Below are positions 1 through 5,366 of a DNA stretch of 5,532 nt, in pieces. Source of the stretch: Oxalobacter sp. (GTDB lineage: Bacteria > Pseudomonadota > Gammaproteobacteria > Burkholderiales > Burkholderiaceae_D); NCBI GenBank assembly GCA_012512465.1, contig JAAZED010000013.1:1-5532 (forward strand). The letters run 5' to 3'. Made by a program: the position numbers and the translations under genes. Within the stretch, counting starts at the first letter, position 1. Every line of letters starts with the position of its first letter. The notes below the pieces were generated by a model that was not told the origin of the DNA, made no database searches, and saw only the letters and a program-made list of their open reading frames with translations.

Positions 1-134
1 CCGGATGTTTGCCCTTATGCCGCATGATGGGCGATTAAATCAGCGGTTCCTTATGAATTTATTTGCAAAATCTGGACAACTCAGCCACATCGTTTTACTC
101 TAAACCCTATCCATCAAATGCCCGGACTAAACAT
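1..134. other. Left-edge stretch with no supported gene
   Basis: This stretch lies downstream of the HTH gene stop codon. On the plus strand a frame open from the window edge runs to a TAA at 101-103. It would encode about 33 residues (…MFALMPHDGRLN…HIVLL) and could be the tail of a convergent gene, but I recognise nothing in it. On the minus strand an ATG at 23-25 opens toward the edge (MRHKGKHP…) without a good Shine-Dalgarno. The other plus-strand frames stop at 25-27 and 36-38. I see no strong hairpin followed by a T-run, so no terminator for the HTH gene can be placed here. Confidence 0.4.
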
Positions 135-425
135 CTAGTTGAGCTTCGATTGCCTGAAGGGGAAATACTTGTTTTTGGTGTCCCCCATCAGATTTCGCAG
201 TTCCCGTATGCTGATATCCGTCTCTTCATGGATTTTCAGCAGCAAAGAGGCACTGATTCGTGCCTTGGCATTCCTGATCTTGCTGATCACGCTGGGGTTG
301 ATCTCCAGGATACGGGCAAGTTCCGCATCGGTTTTCAGGTTCTGGCGCAAAAGCAGTGTATCCAGAAGACGATTGGGGTCATATCCTTTCCTGGACGCGC
401 CAAGCCTGGTGTTCTCCCGCTTCAT
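135..425 (-). CDS. Small XRE-like helix-turn-helix DNA-binding protein (96 aa)
   Basis: The protein is predicted to be a cytoplasmic DNA-binding regulator. After a short basic N-terminus (MKRENTRLGASRKGYDPNRL) comes a compact helical domain of the lambda-repressor/XRE type. Residues about 32-41 (TDAELARILE) fit helix 2 and residues about 43-52 (NPSVISKIRN) fit the recognition helix. The tail has the block SIRELRNLMGDTKNK, which I recall from small HTH proteins of Oxalobacteraceae and related betaproteobacteria. The start is placed at the ATG at 423-425 because a strong GGAGGA sits 6 bases upstream; an in-frame ATG 27 bases further up (450-452) has no such site. The stop is TAG. There is no ligand-binding or enzymatic domain. 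It follows the pilus operon in the same direction after 110 bases, so read-through is possible, but the spacer also has its own promoter-like and operator-like sequences. Its targets are unknown; autoregulation and pilus control are inferences. Confidence 0.82.
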   Translation of the reverse strand: MKRENTRLGASRKGYDPNRLLDTLLLRQNLKTDAELARILEINPSVISKIRNAKARISASLLLKIHEETDISIRELRNLMGDTKNKYFPFRQSKLN

Positions 426-449
426 AATATTTCCTCCGAGCAATATTTT
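426..449 (-). repeat. Operator-like site A, paired AATATT motifs over the RBS
   Basis: On the plus strand two AATATT hexamers (426-431 and 442-447) are 16 bases apart, in the layout AATATTTCC-N7-AATATTTT. The same layout occurs at 469-492. The left hexamer touches the ATG of the HTH gene and the repeat contains its Shine-Dalgarno. Two helical-phase half sites of this kind suit a dimeric HTH protein, but binding is inferred, not shown. Confidence 0.5.
432..437 (-). promoter_or_regulatory. Shine-Dalgarno of the HTH gene
   Basis: The minus strand reads GGAGGA here, six bases (AATATT) before the ATG at 423-425. This decides the start codon in favour of the shorter, 96-residue protein. The site lies inside the operator-like repeat at 426-449, so a protein or RNA bound there could block translation. 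Confidence 0.8.
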
Positions 450-465
450 CACTCACAGTATACAC

Positions 466-493
466 AAAAATATTTCCCAGTGGAAATATTTTT
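466..493 (-). repeat. Operator-like site B, perfect 12-bp inverted repeat
   Basis: The arms AAAAATATTTCC (466-477) and GGAAATATTTTT (482-493) are exact reverse complements around the four bases CAGT. The repeat contains a second AATATT pair (469-474 and 485-490), again 16 bases apart and 43 bases from site A. It lies in the spacer between the tip-adhesin gene and the HTH gene. It may be an operator. A second possibility is a weak, AT-rich terminator for the pilus operon, since the minus-strand transcript would form a hairpin ending in a U run, although the stem has only two G-C pairs. Confidence 0.6.
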
Positions 494-509
494 TGTTGTC
501 GATACATGC

Positions 510-539
510 AGTATACCCGGCGTCTGTCGTGGTTTTCAA
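510..539 (-). promoter_or_regulatory. Candidate sigma-70 promoter for the HTH gene
   Basis: The minus strand carries TTGAAA (534-539; 5 of 6 matches to the -35 consensus) and TATACT (510-515; 5 of 6 matches to the -10), separated by 18 bases. The -35 box overlaps the TGA stop of the tip-adhesin gene. Transcription would begin near 503, giving a leader of about 75-80 bases that contains both AATATT sites. A second TATACT at 457-462, with a poorer -35 (TTTCCA, 18 bases upstream), could be an alternative promoter overlapped by site B. Confidence 0.45.
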
Positions 540-1531
540 AACCCCATATTGATAATGATGGTATCGGTGTAGGTGCCGGCAGGGGGTGTCGTCCCGGGCA
601 GGATTTTTGCAGTGTAGACAAATCCCTGGCTGGTGGTGCCTGTTCCGCTTCCCGGATTGACATCGGCTGCTGCGGATGAACGGGTTTGTCCGCTTCCTGA
701 TCCCCATCGGGTGTTGCCCGATGAGCCCTGATAGATTTCGTAACTCAGGTATTGGGAACCATTCGCTAGCCGCCGCTGGCCGCTTAGGGCATTGTTGCCG
801 TCGCTCAGCCCAATGGTATAAACCGTTCCTTTTGTGCATTGGGCATTAATTGTCTGCGTGACGGACGAAAATGCGTTTACCAGAGGTGCCGAGCCAAAAT
901 TGATATCCGGCGCTGAAATCACACAGTCGTTAGTGACGTCAAGAGAAAGGTTGATCGACTGACAGACAGACCAGTTCCATTGTATGGTGATGGTGCCTGT
1001 ATAGGTTCCCTTGCTCAGATTGAGTGTGCCTGTGGTGGTTCTGAAATACATTGGCAGTGGCGCATTATTGCTGCCAATCAGTCCAAGCAGGTTAAGCAGG
1101 GATGAATTGAAATAATTAATGGGTGTGCCGGGGGTGATCTGGAAGGTATAGCCTGAGTCGACAAAAATCTGGTAAGGAATGGCATCGCCATTGGCATTGA
1201 CCAGGGTGGAATTGTTTGTTGTTGAGATAAGCGCTCTGATATATCCATCCGTTCCCAAAGCGGTAAGAAGCGATCCCCCGCATATAAGCCCGGCATTTGT
1301 GACAGATGTTTTTTGCTGGCTGTTGCTAATGGTAATGGATGTAACCTGGCCATAGAAAGCGGACGAACTGGCGGTAGACGCCTGACAGGCGGCGGCGTGG
1401 AGGGCGCCGGGAAGAAAAAGAAACACGATAACCAGAATCCATCGGCCAAAAATCGTATGCAAAAGGGAAAACCTGGCAAGCGGCGCCTGGCTGTTAATCG
1501 AAACGCGAAGGGAATGCTTGGGTCGGTTCAT
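536..1531 (-). CDS. Two-domain SCPU pilus protein, probable CsuE-like tip adhesin (331 aa)
   Basis: This is probably the tip subunit of the fibre, secreted to the cell surface. A hydrophobic segment (about 31-46, WILVIVFLFLPGALHA) with likely cleavage after AHA forms the signal peptide, after an unusually long basic n-region of about 30 residues. Residues about 47-195 form an N-terminal domain with C49, C84 and C190. Residues about 200-331 form a classical SCPU pilin domain: C203, the INFGS motif (210-214), C232, LSYEIYQG, then PPAGTYTDTIIINMGF at the end. Length and two-domain plan match CsuE-type tip proteins (about 340 residues). Tip proteins of this class bind surfaces through hydrophobic loops; the stretch 144-152 (SLLNLLGLI) is a candidate, by inference. 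The gene is last in the operon and starts 4 bases after the usher stop, with little Shine-Dalgarno, so translation is probably coupled. The start chosen is the ATG at 1529-1531; a TTG at 1460-1462 would give a more usual signal peptide. Confidence 0.85.
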   Translation of the reverse strand: MNRPKHSLRVSINSQAPLARFSLLHTIFGRWILVIVFLFLPGALHAAACQASTASSSAFYGQVTSITISNSQQKTSVTNAGLICGGSLLTALGTDGYIRALISTTNNSTLVNANGDAIPYQIFVDSGYTFQITPGTPINYFNSSLLNLLGLIGSNNAPLPMYFRTTTGTLNLSKGTYTGTITIQWNWSVCQSINLSLDVTNDCVISAPDINFGSAPLVNAFSSVTQTINAQCTKGTVYTIGLSDGNNALSGQRRLANGSQYLSYEIYQGSSGNTRWGSGSGQTRSSAAADVNPGSGTGTTSQGFVYTAKILPGTTPPAGTYTDTIIINMGF

Positions 1532-1535
1532 GTCA

Positions 1536-3971
1536 TTATTCGGGAAAACAGGTTAATGGTCCGATCAGATGAGCCTGCCTGTTTTGCGCTTGATCAGAAA
1601 AAAACACTTCTGTCTGGCAGGACTTTCCATTGGGAAGGCGGATATTCAGTCGGCTGTCTTTTGGGATATCCTCAAAATAGGCCAGCCCATCCATGCCGAC
1701 ATACGACATTTCACCCGATAATAGGAACGCCTGGGAACCCACGGGCAGGTGCTGTCCAAAAGGGTCCACCAGCCGTATCATGGCCGGGGTCGTCTGTCGC
1801 ATGGGGAATCGCAGGACATGACCGCCTCCGGATCTGACCGCTATCCGCTGTTCAATTTCATCCACTTTCATGTTGAGCGGCAGGTCAAGCGGGTCAATCT
1901 GGTATTTTGCGTTGTAATAAGCCGGAACAGTAGGAATCATCAGGTGCCCGTCTGTGTCAGTTTTTCCCACCAGGCTGTTTTCAAAAAGAACTGGTACATC
2001 AGCGACACCATCAGTGGAAACAAGGACAAAGGCATCGTAAATCTGGTTGCTGGGGAAAAAATTACCATTCATGAATACCAGTGAGCCACTTGCATTTGCC
2101 CAGTAGTTTTCAGCGTTTTTGGGACCGTAAATACCGCCGCTTAACTGGATGACATCCGTGCGCCAGGTCAGGTCGGCCTGGACGATCCGGTTATCTTCCT
2201 GTGAGTTGATATGCCGGTAACCCAGATTCCACCCAAAACCACCATTACTCGGAACGGTACGGGTGTAATCAATGCGCTGGGAATACGTCTTGCTTTCATC
2301 GCGCTCAAGCGACATGGACAGGTTTTCCCTGCCGGTTTTGCCGAGCGGGATGATCCACTGGATAAAACCCGCCCAGTCATTGCTCTGGTTGGATTTGCTG
2401 GCAGACAGATAAAAAATGCCAAGATTGCGGGGAGAATAACTCCATGTCACATTGCAGGTTCTGAACGTGTCTCCATCGTGGTTTTTGAATGCAAAATGCC
2501 CCATGCTCAGATTGCCGAATTTCCCCAGGGGGATGCCTGCTGTCAGTTGAAATGTTTCACGTTGTGATGGCTCATACAGGTCAAGATTTGCCAGATCTCG
2601 GTAACCCCGGTCATATCTGGCATACTGTGCCGCCAGATTGAAGTGCCTGGAATTGTATTGATAGCCAAGGGTTGACTGCCCTCCCCTTTTTTTTTCCATG
2701 CTGCTGCGGCTGTAGGAAAGGCTGGTGACTCCAAAAGTGCCCATGCGGAAAGTGGTACCCACTCCGCCCATCTTCAGTTCACGCGTCCCTTCAGCATGAG
2801 ATTCGAGCGTGATGCTGTCTGTAAGGCCGTACCGAAAACTGCCGCTTGCGGCAAAATCAGCATAGCTGAAGCTTTCTATGCCATATTGTCTTCGAAGGGC
2901 GCCGGCATTGACGGCATAATCTGTCAGTCCCTTTCTTAAAAGCTCATTGGTGACATAAAAAGGAACCGTTGTGGAAACCTGCCTTCCCAGCGCATCTGTG
3001 GTGACGACAACGGCTTCTCCTGCGCCATTGATAAAAGGTGTATTGATGATAGTAAAAGGCCCGGGATCGATGTGCTCGCTCTGGACGCGGCTTCCCTGGA
3101 TATACAGGTCGATTGCAGTCGGCACGGATGTACTGCCCGAAAACTGTGGCAACGGATAGGTAATCACGTCAGGGCGCACGCTGAAATTGCGGGATATCTG
3201 GAAACCGCCAATGCGGACCGGACTGTTCCAGGAAAGGGTGCGCGTCACCACGTCACCTGCCTCAAAGGTCAGTATCCTGTCTTCATTTGAGTTTTGCCAT
3301 CGTGTGTCGTAGCGGATATAACCCTCTTGGTCATGGTTTCTTCCCCTGAATGCGCGCCGATAAATGCCCGAGTGGCTTAGTGTGCCCATGCGGCCAAACA
3401 GGCGCCCCTCTGTCCAGAGATTGGAATAACTATCTGCATGGCGGGTCTTGTTGGCATAAAAATCATAATTCAGCATCAGTCCAGTGCTGATTTTTGCCGG
3501 ATGCCGTTGCGATTCGTATGGATTGTTGATCAACTGCGCTGAAAAATGATCAGGCGGGATTGTGATCAATAGTTGCTGCTGGTGGCTTTCATATTCAACG
3601 GTGACATTTTTGGGGATATTGATGGCTATGGCTGCCTGGGCATGTGGATCAGCGCCCCAGGGAGACAGGGGGATACCCGCAGCTTTCAGATCCTGTATCG
3701 GAACAATGAAATTACCGTTTTTTAGTGTTATGGGGGCAAGGTGGCCCGTTCTTTTCCCATTGATCACCAGCTCCAGATAGAGCTGCATGTCCGAAAGCGC
3801 TCGTTTTGTTTCCGTATGCTTTCCTGTTTCAGTGGCAACAGCCTTTTCTGTGAAAGTAAAAAAACACAGGCAAACCAGGAGAAAAAAACCTGGATTTTTT
3901 TTGGATTTGTCGGGTTGATATGCCAGGCATGGATCATCATCAGAACGAGTGAGTGGTGTATCGGTATTCAC
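1536..3971 (-). CDS. Outer-membrane fimbrial usher, CsuD-like (811 aa)
   Basis: The usher is the outer-membrane pore that receives chaperone-subunit complexes, orders them and secretes the growing pilus. Numbering from the GTG start: a signal peptide has its core at about 29-40 (FFLLVCLCFFTF) and likely cleavage after AVA near 46. The N-terminal periplasmic domain spans about 60-150 (MQLYLELVINGKRTG…). The beta-barrel follows and is interrupted by the plug domain at about 264-339, with the family motifs ITYPLPQFSG, DPGPFTIINTP, INGAGEAVVVTTDALGRQV and VPFYVTNELL. The two C-terminal periplasmic domains cover about 640-811, with C785 and C808 placed like the disulfide common in usher C-termini. 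Length is normal for the family. The GTG at 3969-3971 is preferred over the adjoining TTG (3972-3974) because AGGA lies 5 bases upstream of it. The gene starts 21 bases after the chaperone stop. It contains runs of A8 and A9 on the coding strand. Confidence 0.95.
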   Translation of the reverse strand: MNTDTPLTRSDDDPCLAYQPDKSKKNPGFFLLVCLCFFTFTEKAVATETGKHTETKRALSDMQLYLELVINGKRTGHLAPITLKNGNFIVPIQDLKAAGIPLSPWGADPHAQAAIAINIPKNVTVEYESHQQQLLITIPPDHFSAQLINNPYESQRHPAKISTGLMLNYDFYANKTRHADSYSNLWTEGRLFGRMGTLSHSGIYRRAFRGRNHDQEGYIRYDTRWQNSNEDRILTFEAGDVVTRTLSWNSPVRIGGFQISRNFSVRPDVITYPLPQFSGSTSVPTAIDLYIQGSRVQSEHIDPGPFTIINTPFINGAGEAVVVTTDALGRQVSTTVPFYVTNELLRKGLTDYAVNAGALRRQYGIESFSYADFAASGSFRYGLTDSITLESHAEGTRELKMGGVGTTFRMGTFGVTSLSYSRSSMEKKRGGQSTLGYQYNSRHFNLAAQYARYDRGYRDLANLDLYEPSQRETFQLTAGIPLGKFGNLSMGHFAFKNHDGDTFRTCNVTWSYSPRNLGIFYLSASKSNQSNDWAGFIQWIIPLGKTGRENLSMSLERDESKTYSQRIDYTRTVPSNGGFGWNLGYRHINSQEDNRIVQADLTWRTDVIQLSGGIYGPKNAENYWANASGSLVFMNGNFFPSNQIYDAFVLVSTDGVADVPVLFENSLVGKTDTDGHLMIPTVPAYYNAKYQIDPLDLPLNMKVDEIEQRIAVRSGGGHVLRFPMRQTTPAMIRLVDPFGQHLPVGSQAFLLSGEMSYVGMDGLAYFEDIPKDSRLNIRLPNGKSCQTEVFFSDQAQNRQAHLIGPLTCFPE

Positions 3972-3976
3972 CAAAT

Positions 3977-3980
3977 TCCT
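3977..3980 (-). promoter_or_regulatory. Shine-Dalgarno of the usher gene
   Basis: AGGA on the minus strand is followed by five bases and then GTG (3969-3971). The in-frame TTG just before it would be only two bases from the same site, so GTG is the better start. No ATG is available before the signal peptide. Confidence 0.6.
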
Positions 3981-3992
3981 GATGAAAAAAGG

Positions 3993-4793
3993 CTATTCCG
4001 CATGGGGAATGACAATAAGCTGCTGGTTATTCAAAATGGCAGTCAATTGCCTGTTTCGCGAGGTTGGGGTAGCGCTTGTTATCGGCCATTGCATATAGCA
4101 GCCAGGAAGCACATAACCTGTAAATGCGTGTTCGTTTTTCGGGGGTGAGGCAGCAGAGGTAAAGCCGATGTTACGCAGATGGACGTGTGTTTTACCGGTA
4201 TTGCGAATTTCCAGAAAAGTGCTTTGCCCGTTTTTGACGATTCGCCAGCCAAGGCTGGAAAAGGAGATAGCTTCAGTCAGAGAAGCGGTTTCATCCACTT
4301 TCTGGCGGGGATAAGACAACCCCTGGCCGTAAACAAAAATCGGAATGGAATACCGCATCCGGAACTGGACACCGCTGGATGTGTTTTCCGGGGTTGCATC
4401 TGTTTTTATCGGAAGTTCATCAACAATGACACGATAGTTTTTTTCTGCGCCTGGCTCTGCCGGAGTCAGGCTGATGATGCGTATCAGTTGGCGTTTTCCC
4501 GGCTCTACCTGCATAAGCGGAGGGCTGGCAATGAGGGCTTCCTGTTCTGCAAGCACATCCTTGCCGTCTGTTTGTGACCATGAAAAAATGCGTGCCTGAT
4601 ATACCTGGGGGATGGTTCCCCGGTTTTCCAGCCAGAGTGCGGCAGCCTTTTCACCAGCAGGGATCGGCAGCGACGTCGGCCATATCAGCAAAGCGGCCTG
4701 TGCGCTCAGATGGTGGAATAAAAAAAAAGCAGCCAGAACCAGAAAAAACCATTGTCTTGCCGGTTTTTTCAACCGTTTTTTAAAACAGCCCAT
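3993..4793 (-). CDS. Periplasmic pilus assembly chaperone, CsuC-like (266 aa)
   Basis: This is a PapD-superfamily chaperone. It would bind pilin subunits in the periplasm, complete their immunoglobulin-like fold by donor-strand complementation and hand them to the usher. A basic n-region (KKRLKKPARQ) and hydrophobic core lead to a cleavage site after AQA (residue 33). Domain 1 (about 34-155) has the family landmarks ALWLENRGTIPQVYQARIFSW, SPPLMQVEPGKRQLIRI (the G1-strand region) and NYRVIVDELP. Domain 2 (about 160-266) contains FLEIRNTGKTHVHLRNIGF. Length suits the family. Its position between SCPU pilins and an usher, and its likeness to Csu/archaic chaperones rather than FimC-type ones, indicate that its clients are SCPU subunits. 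The ATG at 4791-4793 has a GAGGGGG about 9 bases upstream and follows the pilin stop by 30 bases. The signal-peptide region contains a run of nine Ts on the coding strand. Confidence 0.93.
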   Translation of the reverse strand: MGCFKKRLKKPARQWFFLVLAAFFLFHHLSAQAALLIWPTSLPIPAGEKAAALWLENRGTIPQVYQARIFSWSQTDGKDVLAEQEALIASPPLMQVEPGKRQLIRIISLTPAEPGAEKNYRVIVDELPIKTDATPENTSSGVQFRMRYSIPIFVYGQGLSYPRQKVDETASLTEAISFSSLGWRIVKNGQSTFLEIRNTGKTHVHLRNIGFTSAASPPKNEHAFTGYVLPGCYMQWPITSATPTSRNRQLTAILNNQQLIVIPHAE

Positions 4794-4823
4794 TCGAATA
4801 TGCCCCCTCGTTTTCAGAAAAAG

Positions 4824-5357
4824 TCACCATGTCAGGGTGACGGCTACCATATCGGTATACGTTCCTGCTGGTGCATTCCCCGGCAGGACGATCCGTCCAT
4901 AAACCGGCAGGGTAATATTGTTTCCAGTACCCGTTATCGTAAAATTCATGCCCTGATTGACAAGAATGGGGTTCTGGAAGGCGGCATCTGAATAGAGAGA
5001 GTAAGGCAGAGTTACCCCGCTGCTTAACTGTACGCGGCGGCCACTGCCGTAGTGTTGTCCTCCATCAAGACTCATGCTGATTGTCATATTGGGGGTGCAG
5101 TTCAAGGTGTAGGAGGTATTGGAAACAAGGGATGTCGTATAGGTTGCACTGGACAGGGACGGATGGGATCCAAAATCGATTTGCCCAAACGGGACCGTAC
5201 CCCCTGACGGTGAAACAAGGCAGCCATTTTGTATCGTGGCCTGAACACCAAATGGGCAGCCGGATGGGGATGAACTCAAGGTGCAGTTTCCCGCTGCCCA
5301 GTGGATAGCAGGCAGCAGGAGGAGAAAAGTACAGGAAAGTGCCCTGAAAAAACGCAT
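4824..5357 (-). CDS. SCPU (spore coat U) domain pilin subunit (177 aa)
   Basis: This is a secreted pilin of the archaic chaperone-usher class, probably a minor subunit (CsuA/CsuB position). The signal peptide is MRFFRALSCTFLLLLPAIHWAAG, cleaved near residue 22-23. The SCPU domain runs from about 36 to the end: ATIQNGCLVSPSGG, the FGQIDFGS motif (57-64), YTLNC (83-87), LDGGQHYG, LPYSLYSDAAF, ITLPVYGRI and the closing PAGTYTDMVAVTLTW. C46 and C87 occupy the positions of the conserved disulfide. An extra pair, C25 and C34, lies in the short N-terminal segment expected to act as donor strand. The ATG at 5355-5357 starts 8 bases after the stop of the upstream pilin and has no recognisable Shine-Dalgarno. 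The start codon sits in a perfect inverted repeat, which suggests coupled translation. Which of the several Csu-type subunits it equals cannot be settled from the sequence. Confidence 0.9.
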   Translation of the reverse strand: MRFFRALSCTFLLLLPAIHWAAGNCTLSSSPSGCPFGVQATIQNGCLVSPSGGTVPFGQIDFGSHPSLSSATYTTSLVSNTSYTLNCTPNMTISMSLDGGQHYGSGRRVQLSSGVTLPYSLYSDAAFQNPILVNQGMNFTITGTGNNITLPVYGRIVLPGNAPAGTYTDMVAVTLTW

Positions 5358-5366
5358 TTTCAGGGC
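5341..5366 (-). repeat. Perfect 10-bp inverted repeat over a start codon
   Basis: GCCCTGAAAA (5341-5350) and TTTTCAGGGC (5357-5366) are exact reverse complements around six bases. In the mRNA the hairpin begins in the stop codon of the upstream pilin gene and includes the first base of the AUG of the next one, the rest of the AUG being in the loop. No U-run follows the stem, so it does not look like an intrinsic terminator. A role in translational coupling or in protecting the upstream message from 3' decay is inferred. Confidence 0.65.

Noticed and set aside
466..493. Inverted repeat as a confident intrinsic terminator for the pilus operon
   Set aside because: The stem is almost all A-U, and the U-run is inside the stem rather than after it. 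The operator reading is at least as good, so it is listed as a repeat.
63..572. Plus-strand open frame of 169 codons opposite the HTH gene
   Set aside because: It runs antisense to the well-supported HTH gene and its spacer, has no recognisable domain, and has no good ribosome site.
453..839. Minus-strand frame over the end of the tip-adhesin gene and the spacer
   Set aside because: It is an alternative frame of the SCPU domain with no signal peptide or family match.
1313..1837. Plus-strand open frame of 174 codons
   Set aside because: It lies antisense across the junction of the usher and tip-adhesin genes, both clearly coding by family motifs. Its composition looks like a shadow frame.
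2687..2702. Programmed -1 frameshift of the dnaX type in the usher
   Set aside because: The A9 resembles a slippery site, but the G-rich part lies after it rather than upstream, and the shifted frames give only truncated products. Ordinary slippage is the simpler reading.
4761..4775. CGGTT-N5-AACCG inverted repeat near the chaperone start
   Set aside because: It has only five paired bases within codons for a Lys/Pro-rich n-region and is expected by chance.
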